Shown: positions 44,799 through 53,145, counted from the first letter of the stretch. The stretch: 64,000 bases of DNA from Breoghania corrubedonensis (GCF_003053845.1 NZ_QAYG01000006.1:1-64000); one strand, 5' to 3'. The notes: generated from the sequence alone by a model not told the origin. Numbers and translations are program-made.

Positions 44799-45379
44799 CT
44801 GATACCTGTGGCCCGAGCGGCCGGAGCGGTTGCCGCGATCGTCCGAGGTTCTGGTTTAAAAGTGAAGGCGTTGCTCGAAAAGCATATCGCTTGAAAAGCA
44901 GACGCCGGCACCCCGGCCCTGCGAGGCGGCACGACAAATAGCAGGAACCTTTGTTGAGTCAATGCAAGCGCTTGGGCAAACCCTTATGCGGATTACGCAG
45001 GGAAATCGCGCCGCAAGCGCCGCATATGGCTTGCGTTGGCCGTGGTTTATGTACATGTCATTTCGCAAGATCGTCGTGCAAGCGCCCGCGATTGTTGACG
45101 GACTGAGGAATGAACGCCTAATCTGCGCAAGCCGGATCCTGAAGGACCAACCGTCAGTGCAGCCGCCAGGGGCGACGTTTCGACCGCTTTTCGTTCTCTG
45201 GAAAACATCGGCGCTTTTGTCAGGTTCGGCGCATCAGATCGGGGAACTGCCGTGTCTTTGACCGCAGTCCGGCAGGCAAGGCCGGTATCGAGGTCCGCGA
45301 ACGGGGACCGGCACCGGGAACGGGGAACCAGTTTGAGGCCGGAGCGTTCCGTGCCAGGCGGTTTTCGCACGGGAAAAAT
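44799..45379. other. Divergent intergenic region between tkt and DUF4164-zapA
   Basis: About 580 bases without a gene. Contains three GCAAGCGC motifs (about 44964, 45013 and 45078); the first is a 10-base palindrome CAAGCGCTTG. The half nearer the plus-strand gene (45100-45379) is featureless to my reading apart from promoter need. Confidence 0.55.
44964..45085. promoter_or_regulatory. Repeated GCAAGCGC motifs upstream of tkt, possible LacI-type operators
   Basis: GCAAGCGCTTG at 44964-44974 contains the perfect palindrome CAAGCGCTTG, the AAnCGnTT centre typical of LacI-family operators. CGCAAGC/GCTTGCG around 45012-45035 is another inverted pair, and GCAAGCGC recurs at 45078-45085. A central-carbon regulator such as CceR (described in Rhodobacter) is a candidate binder; the site identity is inference. 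Confidence 0.4.
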
Positions 45380-45661
45380 ATGAGCCAGGCCAGCAAACTC
45401 GATGCGGCTTTTCAGCGTTTATCGGCGTCGATCGGGCAGCTTGAGGCGGCCGTCAACCGGCGTATCGCCAGCGAGAAGACCGTGGGCGCGCTGCAGGACG
45501 AGCTGCAGCGGCTGAACGAGGATCGCGCCCGCCTGGCCGAAACGCTGGACGGCGCGGAGTCGCGTTCGGACCGGCTGGAAAAAGCCAACAAGGAAGTCTC
45601 GCGTCGGCTCGTTTCGGCAATGGAATCAATTCGTACGGTATTGGAAAGCCACGGAGGCTGA
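45380..45661 (+). CDS. DUF4164 coiled-coil protein
   Basis: 93 residues, almost wholly coiled coil: LDAAFQRLSASIGQLEAAVN then DELQRLNEDRARLAETLDGA and KANKEVSRRLVSAMESIRTV. It matches DUF4164, a family that accompanies zapA in Rhizobiales. It ends three bases before zapA, so the two are co-translated; a role as partner of ZapA at the division ring is reasonable but unproven. Confidence 0.87.
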   Translation: MSQASKLDAAFQRLSASIGQLEAAVNRRIASEKTVGALQDELQRLNEDRARLAETLDGAESRSDRLEKANKEVSRRLVSAMESIRTVLESHGG

Positions 45662-45664
45662 GGC

Positions 45665-46042
45665 ATGGCGCAGGTCAATGTGACGATCAACGGCCGAGCC
45701 TATCGCATGGCCTGCGACGACGGCGAGGAAGAGCGGTTGCTCGGTCTTGGCCGCCGTTTTGACGAGACGATCGGAACCCTTCGTTCCAGCTTCGGCGAGA
45801 TCGGCGATCAGCGGCTGACAGTCATGGCGGGCGTCATGATGACCGATTTGCTGAGCGAGGCGGAGCGGCGCATCAAGAGCCTCGAATCGGAGCTGTCGGG
45901 TTTACGCGAATCGCGCGAGGCGGTGCTCAACCACAATGCGCAAAGCGAAGCTCAGCTCGCGGGCCGCGTGGACGAGGCCGCTGGCCGGATCGAGGCGCTG
46001 GCGCAGGAACTCAACAAGTCCGTCCGCGAGGAACAGGGCTGA
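45665..46042 (+). CDS. zapA: Cell division protein ZapA
   Basis: 125 residues. The N-terminal domain is MAQVNVTINGRAYRMACDDG followed by LLGLGRRFDETIGTLRSSFG and LTVMAGVMMTDLLSE, the ZapA pattern; a C-terminal coiled coil follows (LESELSGLRESREAVLNHNA). ZapA bundles FtsZ filaments. It is the second gene of the DUF4164-zapA pair. In relatives 6S RNA and 5-formyl-THF cyclo-ligase come next; here a WYL regulator and VOC gene intervene. Confidence 0.93.
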   Translation: MAQVNVTINGRAYRMACDDGEEERLLGLGRRFDETIGTLRSSFGEIGDQRLTVMAGVMMTDLLSEAERRIKSLESELSGLRESREAVLNHNAQSEAQLAGRVDEAAGRIEALAQELNKSVREEQG

Positions 46043-46125
46043 GGCGGTCACTGCCTGTTTCTGGCAGTATGGTCCGCTAGAGAAGTGCCCCGGCCGAGGG
46101 CCTTCGAGCTTGAGACCACACCCGC

Positions 46126-46812
46126 ATGTCGCGTTCCGAACGTCTGCTTGATCTTCTCCAGCTCTTGCGCGGTTACCGCAGGCCCGTGAGCGGCGCGACA
46201 CTTGCCGCCGCGCTGGATGTGAGCCTGCGCACGCTTTATCGCGACATTGTCAGCCTGCAGGCGCAAGGCGCCGAAATCGAAGGGGAGCCGGGCGTCGGCT
46301 ATGTGTTGAAGCCGGGCTTCCTGCTGCCGCCGCTGATGTTTTCCGAAGACGAGATCGAGGCCCTGGTGCTCGGCATGCGCTATGCGGGCAGGCGCGGCGA
46401 TGCGCGTCTCGGCGCGGCCGCCTCCAGCGCGCTTGCGAAGGTCGGCGCCGTGCTGCCGGCGGATCTGCGCGAGACCCTGGACGCCTCCACTCTCTTCGCC
46501 GTTCTCAACGAGAGCCAGCCGGACGAACCGATCGATCTGGCCGGTCTGCGCGATGCGATCCGGCGCGAGCGGGAGCTGGAAATCGAGTATCGCACCGGCG
46601 AGGGCGTCTCCAGCCGCCGCGTGATATGGCCCTTCATGCTGGGCTTTTTCGATCGCGTGCGCGTCACCGTGGCCTGGTGTGCGTTACGTCAGGACTTCCG
46701 CGCCTTTCGTACCGACCGGATCCTGTCCATGGTCGAAACCGGGAGGCGTTATCCGCGTCGCCGTCAGGAGATGTTGGCGCGGTGGCGTGAGAAGGAAGGC
46801 ATTCCCACCTGA
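46126..46812 (+). CDS. YafY-type HTH/WYL transcriptional regulator
   Basis: 228 residues. N-terminal HTH_11: RLLDLLQLLRGYRRPVSGAT and LAAALDVSLRTLYRDIVSLQ with AEIEGEPGVGYVL wing. C-terminal WYL-type domain at about 140-205 (DAIRRERELEIEYRTGEGVS; the WYL signature reads VTVAWCALRQDFRAFRTDRI). WYL domains bind ligands or nucleic acid. It precedes the VOC gene by 100 bases, with a clear inverted repeat between the two, so it likely controls that gene and possibly itself. Confidence 0.9.
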   Translation: MSRSERLLDLLQLLRGYRRPVSGATLAAALDVSLRTLYRDIVSLQAQGAEIEGEPGVGYVLKPGFLLPPLMFSEDEIEALVLGMRYAGRRGDARLGAAASSALAKVGAVLPADLRETLDASTLFAVLNESQPDEPIDLAGLRDAIRRERELEIEYRTGEGVSSRRVIWPFMLGFFDRVRVTVAWCALRQDFRAFRTDRILSMVETGRRYPRRRQEMLARWREKEGIPT

Positions 46813-46842
46813 GACGGGTGTGCTGCGGGACTGTGGAAAACA

Positions 46843-46865
46843 ATGCTGACAGAAATTGGCAGTAT
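46843..46865. promoter_or_regulatory. Candidate operator of the WYL regulator
   Basis: CTGACA-GAAAT-TGGCAG (46846-46862) is an inverted CTGnCA/TGnCAG pair with AT flanks, 50 bases upstream of the VOC start codon and in the right place to overlap its promoter. Confidence 0.5.
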
Positions 46866-46912
46866 CGCCGTCTAGGGTCTTTCCCGTGACCAACCAACGG
46901 GAGATCCTCACC

Positions 46913-47296
46913 ATGTCCACAGGCGACTACACCCTTCTCTATGTCGATGACATTTCCGCGAGCCGGGACTTCTATGCCGGCATGCTCAAGCGTGAGCCAG
47001 TCGAGGACGGCCCCACGTTTGTTCTCTTCATCCTCGATTCCGGCGCGAAGTTCGGCCTGTGGAAGCGCGATGAGGTGCAGCCGCCGGCCGGTCCCAGAGG
47101 TGGGCATGCGGGCGAATGCTGTTTCTCCGTCGCGGACGAGGCCACACTCGAGCGGATTTTCGGCGACGTGAACAAGCGCGGCCTGCCGATTGCCCAGGCG
47201 CCGTCGCGGATGGATTTCGGCTACACCTTCGTCTTGCTCGATCCAGACGGAAACCGGCTTCGTGTCTTTGCGCCGGCGATGGCGCCGGCCTCCTGA
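46913..47296 (+). CDS. VOC-family (glyoxalase/bleomycin resistance-like) protein
   Basis: 127 residues. TLLYVDDISASRDFYAGMLK at the start and FVLLDPDGNRLRVFAP at the end are the two beta-alpha-beta-beta-beta units of the vicinal oxygen chelate fold. Metal ligands typical of glyoxalase I are not all visible, so the activity is open. The ATG at 46913 has CGGGAGATCC upstream. Adjacent YafY/WYL regulator and operator indicate inducible expression. Confidence 0.87.
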   Translation: MSTGDYTLLYVDDISASRDFYAGMLKREPVEDGPTFVLFILDSGAKFGLWKRDEVQPPAGPRGGHAGECCFSVADEATLERIFGDVNKRGLPIAQAPSRMDFGYTFVLLDPDGNRLRVFAPAMAPAS

Positions 47297-47749
47297 ACAG
47301 GACGGACCTGAGCCGGGAGAACCCGGGGGGCAGACATGAAATGAATCGTGATGCCGGAGGCGGCGGGCTTTTCACCGTCAATATGACATGCGTAACGTCA
47401 GCCTCTGGCGTCCGTGCCCATCGCGTCCTATATGTCGATGCGGCGTTGCTGCGCTGCGCGTTAGCAGACTGAATCCCCGGGGCCTTAATGATCCCAAAGG
47501 GAGCTGTACCTGACCGGGCCCGTGGGCCCGGACAAACGGCGCCCACCTACGTTGTAGGTTTCCCGGGATCAAACTCTCGACGGCTGCCGTGGCTTCGCCA
47601 GTTCTTTTCTCTCCTCCCTGTGCCGTTTTCCCGTGCTTTCGCGAGGTCGTCTCGCGAAGGCCCCGTGGCATTGCGTCTTTCGGCTTCGTTTTGCCCAATT
47701 CATCCGGCGTCTTCTGGCCGGCTTGAAAGTGGCAGCGAAAGGACGCGGC
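47297..47749. other. Gap between the VOC gene and the unknown 167-residue gene, holding 6S RNA
   Basis: About 450 bases with no protein gene. The middle carries the 6S RNA (47445-47605). The last 140 bases have T-rich runs (TTCTTTTCTCTCC near 47601) that may be the RNA's 3' flank, and then a ribosome binding site AAAGGA before 47750. Confidence 0.6.
47445..47605 (+). ncRNA. ssrS: 6S RNA
   Basis: The segment has the alphaproteobacterial 6S pattern: the GATCCC at 47490 pairs with GGGATC at 47565; inside are a perfect hairpin CCGGGCCC-GT-GGGCCCGG, the GGCGCCCACCTACGTTGTAGG block with its small stem, and a GGGAGCTGTACC/GGTTTCCC bulge boundary. 6S binds housekeeping RNA polymerase and lowers transcription in slow growth. 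Location upstream of 5-formyl-THF cyclo-ligase and downstream of zapA is the classical one. Ends are estimated to within about 20 bases. Confidence 0.75.
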
Positions 47750-48253
47750 ATGCCCGAACCGACATTCTCACCAAACCAGGCGACGACGCACACGGCCGAC
47801 GCTGATGCAGCGCCCGAGGGCGCGGCGCCTGAATTCTTCGGTGCTGCAGGCCTTGAGGACCGGGGCCAGGCGGGAGATCTCGCAAAGGACCAGCCTGCCG
47901 GCGAAAGGCCGATCCTCGCCGACGGCCTGATCACGGGCGATCCGGACGATGCGATTCGCAGGGCGGCGGCGACGGCGGTGTGCGATGCCGCAGCCTATCT
48001 CCAGAAATCGCAGAAGGTCGCGGAAGCCGCGCTCGCGCTTGCCATGGCGCGTCTCCACGAGGCGGGGGACGCTGCGGGCGCGCGCGACTATGCGGCCGTG
48101 GCCCGCGAGGCGGCGGGAACCGCCGTGGAGAACCTTGCAAGCGTCAGCGGTGCGGCGGAGGCGCTCCTGCGCGGTCTTTCGCGTCCTTCGGGCGAAACGA
48201 ACTTCCTCGATATCGTGAGCGATGCCGAACTCGACATTCAGGCGGACCGCTGA
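47750..48253 (+). CDS. Unknown 167-residue acidic, alanine-rich protein
   Basis: I do not recognise a family. The first 65 residues are Pro/Ala/Asp-rich and disordered (MPEPTFSPNQATTHTADADA); the rest is helical and Ala-rich (IRRAAATAVCDAAAYLQKSQ and KVAEAALALAMARLHEAGDA), ending FLDIVSDAELDIQADR. No signal peptide or membrane helix. AAAGGACGCGGC before the ATG is a good ribosome binding site and third-position GC looks coding. It lies between 6S RNA and the cyclo-ligase gene. Confidence 0.7.
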   Translation: MPEPTFSPNQATTHTADADAAPEGAAPEFFGAAGLEDRGQAGDLAKDQPAGERPILADGLITGDPDDAIRRAAATAVCDAAAYLQKSQKVAEAALALAMARLHEAGDAAGARDYAAVAREAAGTAVENLASVSGAAEALLRGLSRPSGETNFLDIVSDAELDIQADR

Positions 48254-48499
48254 GCCGGATCACGGCAGAGCGTCCCGCCTGCGATGGGCGCTGGCAATCG
48301 GAAATATGCCGGACGGGCGCGTTGCGACACGCAAGCGTGCGGGTGCCGACCTCTCTCCTCGTTAGTCCTTTTGCGCGCTGGCCCCTTTTCTTGTCGGGAA
48401 AGGAGGGATACGAACGGCGACAGACGCGTTCGGGCGCCGCAAGCTGGCCGTTTTCGTTCTTGTGCGTGCGGCGCGACAGGCTTTTCGTCAGGATTCCAT

Positions 48500-49078
48500 A
48501 TGAGCGATTATTTGCCTAATGCGACCAAGGACAGCTTGCGCACCGCGGCTCTCGCCCGCCGCGGTGCGCTGGAGCCGGCCGCTCGCATTGAGGCCTCGCT
48601 TTGCGTGGCGGAGCGGGTGGAACAGCTCGGCCTTCCCGTCGGCGCGATGGTTGCCGGTTTCTGGCCGATCCGCGACGAGATCGATCCCCGCCCGCTGATG
48701 GCCGGCTTGCGCGAACGCGGGCACGGCTTGTGTCTGCCGGTGGTGGCCGAGCCGCATCTGATCTTTCGCGAGCTCCTGCGCGGGGCGGAACTGGTCGCCG
48801 CTGGTTTCGGCACCGTCGCGCCTGGTCCCGGGGCTGCCGAGGTCGTCCCGGACGTTCTGCTGGTGCCGCTCGCCGCCTTCGATCGGACCGGTCATCGCAT
48901 CGGCTACGGCAAGGGACATTACGATCGCGCGATTGCCGCGATCGGTGCAAATCGTCCATTGCGCTTGATTGGTGTCGCCTTTGCGGTGCAGGAAGTCGAA
49001 ACGGTTCCTTTCGAGGACCATGACAGGCCGCTGGATGCGATCGTGACCGAGACGGAGCTGATCCGTTGCCGGGCCTGA
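48500..49078 (+). CDS. 5-formyltetrahydrofolate cyclo-ligase
   Basis: 192 residues. The C-terminal GHRIGYGKGHYDRAIAAIGA is the diagnostic ATP/folate loop; AGFWPIRDEIDPRPLM near 55 is also typical. The enzyme converts 5-formyl-THF to 5,10-methenyl-THF with ATP. Genes of this family are conserved beside 6S RNA across bacteria, as here, although another gene lies between. CAGGATTCCAT precedes the ATG at 48500. The YmdB-type gene starts 28 bases after it. Confidence 0.93.
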   Translation: MSDYLPNATKDSLRTAALARRGALEPAARIEASLCVAERVEQLGLPVGAMVAGFWPIRDEIDPRPLMAGLRERGHGLCLPVVAEPHLIFRELLRGAELVAAGFGTVAPGPGAAEVVPDVLLVPLAAFDRTGHRIGYGKGHYDRAIAAIGANRPLRLIGVAFAVQEVETVPFEDHDRPLDAIVTETELIRCRA

Positions 49079-49106
49079 CCTACAACACAAAATACGAGGA
49101 TGCCGC

Positions 49107-49925
49107 ATGAGGCTCTTGTTCCTGGGTGACCTTGTCGGGCGCAGTGGCCGCAACGTGGTGATTGACCGATTGCCGGGGCTGGTGGAGCGCTGGCAACTCG
49201 ATTTCGTCACGGTCAACGGCGAGAATGCCGCCGGCGGTTTCGGTATCACCGAGGAGATCTGCCAGGACGTGATCGACGCGGGCGCCGATGTGGTGACGCT
49301 CGGCAACCATTCCTGGGACCAGCGCGAGGCACTTGTCTTCATCACGCGTCAGGACCGGCTGCTCAGGCCCGTCAACTATCCCAAGGGTACGCCGGGACGT
49401 GGCGCCCATCTCTACACGGCGCGAAACGGCGCCAACGTATTCGTCATGAACGTGATGGGCCGGGTCTACATGGATGCGTTGGACGATCCCTTCGCCGCCG
49501 TCGGGCGCGAACTCGATGCCTGCCCGCTCGGTCAGGTCGCTGATGCGGTCATCATCGACATGCACGCCGAAGCCACCAGTGAAAAGCAGGCAATGGGCCA
49601 TTTCGCCGATGGCCGCGCGAGCCTTGTCGTGGGCACCCACACCCATGTGCCGACCGCCGACCACCAGATTCTCGAGGGCGGAACGGCCTACATGTCGGAT
49701 GCGGGCATGTGCGGCGACTATGACAGCGTGCTCGGCATGGAAAAGGACGAGCCGGTCAACCGCTTCATGACCAAGATCCCCTCCGCCCGCTTCACCGCCT
49801 CGCTGGGCGAGGCGACGTTGTGCGGCGTGGCGGTGGAAACCGACGACGCCACGGGGCTCGCCATCAACGTCGCCCCGGTCCGTATCGGCGGCAAGCTCAG
49901 CCAGGCTTTGCCGGATTTCTGGTAA
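49107..49925 (+). CDS. TIGR00282-family metallophosphoesterase (YmdB-like)
   Basis: 272 residues: RLLFLGDLVGRSGRNVVIDR, VNGENAAGGFG, ADVVTLGNHSWDQREALVFI and GTHTHVPTADHQILEGGTAY supply the dinuclear metal ligands (Asp, Glu, Asn, His). Bacillus YmdB hydrolyses 2',3'-cyclic nucleotides and affects motility/biofilm choice; the function in alphaproteobacteria is less known. It is coupled with the cyclo-ligase gene, a conserved pair. Confidence 0.92.
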   Translation: MRLLFLGDLVGRSGRNVVIDRLPGLVERWQLDFVTVNGENAAGGFGITEEICQDVIDAGADVVTLGNHSWDQREALVFITRQDRLLRPVNYPKGTPGRGAHLYTARNGANVFVMNVMGRVYMDALDDPFAAVGRELDACPLGQVADAVIIDMHAEATSEKQAMGHFADGRASLVVGTHTHVPTADHQILEGGTAYMSDAGMCGDYDSVLGMEKDEPVNRFMTKIPSARFTASLGEATLCGVAVETDDATGLAINVAPVRIGGKLSQALPDFW

Positions 49926-49970
49926 CAGGTTGCCGAGGGGTGGCTCAAGACGCCTGTCGTTGACTTTCCT

Positions 49971-50004
49971 CCATCATCCCGCGGCTTTGTCCGGGGGATG
50001 ATGG
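49971..50004. repeat. TCATCCC-type hairpin between the YmdB-like and aldehyde dehydrogenase genes
   Basis: CCATCATCCC at 49971 is inverted as GGGATGATGG ending at 50004, with GCGGCTTTGTCCGG between. It sits between convergent genes, so it may serve as a terminator for both, and resembles 1182-1233. Confidence 0.65.
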
Positions 50005-50054
50005 TAGAGAGACGGGGCAGAGCGCAGGCAGTGGAAAGCCGCAGGCGGGCGGCC

Positions 50055-50095
50055 TGAGTCCGTTCTCAGAAGAACAGTCCGTTCTCAGAAGAACC
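50055..50095. repeat. Tandem duplication over the aldehyde dehydrogenase stop codon
   Basis: AGTCCGTTCTCAGAAGAAC occurs twice in tandem (from about 50057 and again from about 50076). The second copy contains the gene's last codons and TGA stop, so the first copy is a duplicate of the 3' end left outside the gene. Confidence 0.75.
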
Positions 50096-51554
50096 GCACC
50101 ATCCGCCTCAGAACCCACAGTGGCGTCTTGTAAGGCGGATAGAGCAGGCTGCCTTCCGGCTTCAGCGCACGACGCACGATGGCGCGCTGATGAGAGAACG
50201 CGTCGAAACCCACCTTGCCATGATAGGCGCCCATGCCGCTGTCGCCGATACCGCCGAAGGGCAGGCGGGTGTTGATGACCTGCGATAGCGTGTCGTTGAT
50301 GGCCGCGCCGCCCGACGGGAGATGGCACAGGATGCGCTCCTGTGTCGCGCGGTCGTTCGAAAAGATGTAAAGCGCCAGCGGCTTCGGCCGGTTCTTCAGG
50401 ATGATCAGTTCTGTATCAAGGTCCTCATAGGCCATGATCGGAAGGAGGGGGCCGAAGATCTCGCCCGCCATCAGCGGGTGCGACCAGTCGAGGCCGCTGA
50501 TCAGGGTCGGTGCGATGTAGCGTGCGTCCCGGTCGGTCTCTCCGCCCGCCACGATCTGTGCACCTTCCATCAGGCGCGTCAGCCGGTTGAAATGGCGCTC
50601 GTTGACGATGCGGCTGTAATCGGGGCTGTCCTTCGGCACATAGCCGTAGAACTTCGCGATCGTCTCGATCAGCTTTTCCTGCAAGGCGTCCTTGATGGAG
50701 GCTTCCGCGAGGATGAAATCGGGCGCGACGCAGGTCTGTCCGGCATTGAGAAACTTGCCCCAGGCGATGCGGCGCGCCGCGATGTCGAGATTGGCGTCGG
50801 CGGTCACGATGCAGGGGTTCTTGCCACCCAGTTCCAGGATGACGGGGGTGAGATGGCGGGACGCTGCCTGCATGACGGTGCGCCCGACAACCGTGCCGCC
50901 TGTGTAGAAGATCAAGTCGAAACGCTGGTCCAGCAGCGTCTGCGAGACGTCCGCCTCGCCTTCGAAGACGGCGACGTGATGCGGCTTGAAGGTTTCGCGG
51001 ATGATCCGGGCGATAATGGTGGAGCTCTCGGGTGCGGATTCCGATGGCTTCACCACGGCGCAATTGCCCGCCGCGATCGCCGGGATCAGCGGTCCGAGGG
51101 CGAGCTGGAAGGGATAGTTCCACGGCGCGATGATCAGCGTGGTGCCGTAAGGCTCGGCCTGGACGCGGCTTGAGGCGCGCAGCGTGACGAGTGGCGAGCG
51201 CACGCGGCGGGGCTTCGACCAGCGGCGCAGCCTTGCGAGCGTCGTGTCGATTTCGCGCAGCAGCATCGCGATCTCGCTGGCGTAGGCCTCGGTTCTGGGT
51301 CGCCCGAGATCGGCCTGCATCGCGGCGAGAATGTCCTTTTCGGCTTTCGCGACGGACCTGCGCAGCGCCTTGAGGCTTTGCCGGCGGAACGCGATGTCGC
51401 GGGTGAAGCCGGTTCGGAATGCGGCGCGCTGGTACTCGGCGATGGAGGCGATGTCAGTCCGTTCGTCGTCGTGCGTGCGGGCGGGCTTGTCAGGTTCTTC
51501 AGGTGCGGCGGCCGCGGATGCGGCCGTTTCGTCCTGTTCCAGTGTGTCTGTCAT
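50085..51554 (-). CDS. NAD(P)-dependent aldehyde dehydrogenase (class 3-like)
   Basis: 489 residues. The catalytic Cys is in FLNAGQTCVAPDF near 280 and the general base Glu in VILELGGKNPCI near 243; TLIIAPWNYPFQLALGPLIP near 145 and the cofactor loop FYTGGTVVGRTVM are family features. The closest pattern is the fatty/coniferyl aldehyde dehydrogenase group with a hydrophobic C-terminus (VLRRMVRFF). An acidic 30-residue N-terminal extension is present. A regulator is not adjacent; the gene is convergent with the YmdB-like gene and divergent from yebC. Confidence 0.92.
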   Translation of the reverse strand: MTDTLEQDETAASAAAAPEEPDKPARTHDDERTDIASIAEYQRAAFRTGFTRDIAFRRQSLKALRRSVAKAEKDILAAMQADLGRPRTEAYASEIAMLLREIDTTLARLRRWSKPRRVRSPLVTLRASSRVQAEPYGTTLIIAPWNYPFQLALGPLIPAIAAGNCAVVKPSESAPESSTIIARIIRETFKPHHVAVFEGEADVSQTLLDQRFDLIFYTGGTVVGRTVMQAASRHLTPVILELGGKNPCIVTADANLDIAARRIAWGKFLNAGQTCVAPDFILAEASIKDALQEKLIETIAKFYGYVPKDSPDYSRIVNERHFNRLTRLMEGAQIVAGGETDRDARYIAPTLISGLDWSHPLMAGEIFGPLLPIMAYEDLDTELIILKNRPKPLALYIFSNDRATQERILCHLPSGGAAINDTLSQVINTRLPFGGIGDSGMGAYHGKVGFDAFSHQRAIVRRALKPEGSLLYPPYKTPLWVLRRMVRFF

Positions 51555-51816
51555 GCCGCTTGTCCTTGCTCATGCAATCGTGTGAAATGCTCAAACCCTG
51601 CCTCATGGTCAGAAAGTGGGGCGGCAGCGGCGTCCACTCAATCCCGCAAGATCGGCGTTGATGCCGCACCCCCGCTGGATTTCCGCGGCGTTGCGAATTA
51701 TAAGCGCCCCTTGAAGCCATTTCCGCGGAGCGTCGTGTGCGCCGGCGGGCCTTTTGCGCAAGGCCCCGTGCGCCCGCTCCGGATGCGAAATCCCGAAACG
51801 AGATGCCAGGTACCTC

Positions 51817-52566
51817 ATGGCCGGACATTCACAGTTCAAGAACATCATGCACCGCAAGGGCCGTCAGGACGCGGTGCGCTCGAAACTCTTTTCCAAGCTG
51901 TCGAAGGAAATCACGGTCGCCGCGAAGGTCGGCGGACCGGATATCGACGGCAACCCGCGTCTCCGCCTTGCGGTCCAGAACGCCCGCGCCCAGTCGATGC
52001 CCAAGGACAACATCCAGCGGGCGATCAACAAGTCGCAGTCGGGTGATGGCGATAACTACGAAGAGATCCGCTACGAGGGCTATGGCCCCGGCGGCGTCGC
52101 GGTGATCGTCGAGTTGCTGACCGACAACCGCAACCGCTCGGCGTCCAACGTGCGCTCCTACTTCACCAAATGCGGTGGCGCCATGGGCGAGACGGGCTCG
52201 GTCGCCTTCATGTTCGACCGGGTCGGCGAGATCACCTTCAAGCCGGCGGTCGGCGATGCCGACACGGTGCTGGAAAAGGCCATCGAGGCGGGCGCCGAGG
52301 ATGTGCAGTCCGACGAGGACGGCCACACGATCTATTGCGCCTTCGAGGATCTGGGCGACGTGTCCAAGTCTCTGGAAGGCGACCTTGGCGAAGCCGAATC
52401 CATCAAGGCGATCTGGAAGCCGCAGACCAACACGGAAGTCGACGAGGAAAAGGCAGGCACGCTGATGAAGCTGATCGCCATGTTCGACGACGATGACGAC
52501 GTGCAGAACGTCTACACGAACTTCGAGGTTTCCGACGAGGTCATGGCGAAGCTGACGGCCGCCTGA
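51817..52566 (+). CDS. yebC: YebC/PmpR-family regulator
   Basis: 249 residues starting [20 protein letters not shown], with [20 protein letters not shown] and the C-terminal [18 protein letters not shown]. The family is described as DNA-binding regulators and, more recently, as ribosome-associated factors that relieve stalling at proline runs. yebC commonly precedes ruvCAB; here GNAT, Lrp, exporter and permease genes separate them. The ATG at 51817 is the family start. Confidence 0.95.
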   Translation: MAGHSQFKNIMHRKGRQDAVRSKLFSKLSKEITVAAKVGGPDIDGNPRLRLAVQNARAQSMPKDNIQRAINKSQSGDGDNYEEIRYEGYGPGGVAVIVELLTDNRNRSASNVRSYFTKCGGAMGETGSVAFMFDRVGEITFKPAVGDADTVLEKAIEAGAEDVQSDEDGHTIYCAFEDLGDVSKSLEGDLGEAESIKAIWKPQTNTEVDEEKAGTLMKLIAMFDDDDDVQNVYTNFEVSDEVMAKLTAA

Positions 52567-52591
52567 TTTTCGTCCACACTCAAACGGTTTG

Positions 52592-52623
52592 AGAAGGCGC
52601 GCCGCATCCGTGGCGCGCCTTCT
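52592..52623. terminator. Terminator-like hairpin after yebC
   Basis: AGAAGGCGCGCC-GCATCCGT-GGCGCGCCTTCT is a perfect 12-base stem between yebC and the convergent GNAT gene. The T-tract is poor (CGTTTCC). Confidence 0.65.
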
Positions 52624-52641
52624 CGTTTCCGCGGCGCTTCG

Positions 52642-53145
52642 TCAAGGCAGGGGGCGTTCGTAGATGGCGGCGGGAATGCCGCTCTTGTTGCCGGTGACGC
52701 CGCAGTCGCTCGTCTCGCCGACCTTTTCAAACCCCTTCGCCTCGTAGAAGCTGACGGCCTTTTCGTTGGCGGGCTCCACCTCGATCCTCAGGGTGCTTGC
52801 ATCGGGAAAGGCCTCGACGATTTCGGCGAGAAGCATCGCGCCGGTTCCCTGGCCCTGGCAGCCGGGCCGGACGTAGAGCTGGTGCAGCATGACCGTCTTC
52901 GCCTTCGCGTCCGCCATGGCGGCGAAGGCCACCCCGCCAATGCGCTCGCCGTCGTCGGCGACGATGAATTCCGAGCCCGGCCGCGCCAACTGCGTCTTCA
53001 GCGCCTCCACCGAATGCCAGGCGGCGGTGATGTCGGCGACCTTGTCCGGTCCGTAGATCCGGTCATAGGTGTCGTGCCAGGTCTCGGCGAGGAGCGCCGA
53101 GATCTTTTCGAGATCCTGCTTGCCGGCGGTGCGGATGAAGAACAA
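52642..53145 (-). CDS. GNAT-family N-acetyltransferase
   Basis: About 167 residues starting FFIRTAGKQDLEKISALLAE. Acetyl-CoA loop: LYVRPGCQGQGTGAMLLAEI near 95; motif B: EVEPANEKAVSFYEAKGFEK. Unknown substrate. The start is TTG at 53145, chosen for GGAG 10 bases upstream and because the protein then begins at the usual first strand. The frame continues open far upstream through the palindromic repeat and across the Lrp gene in another phase; I regard that as non-coding. Confidence 0.8.
   Translation of the reverse strand: MFFIRTAGKQDLEKISALLAETWHDTYDRIYGPDKVADITAAWHSVEALKTQLARPGSEFIVADDGERIGGVAFAAMADAKAKTVMLHQLYVRPGCQGQGTGAMLLAEIVEAFPDASTLRIEVEPANEKAVSFYEAKGFEKVGETSDCGVTGNKSGIPAAIYERPLP

Noticed and set aside
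44799-45379. CbbR-type regulation or Calvin-cycle operon at tkt
   Set aside because: No Rubisco, phosphoribulokinase or cbbR gene is in the window, and the cluster serves ordinary glycolysis and gluconeogenesis equally well.
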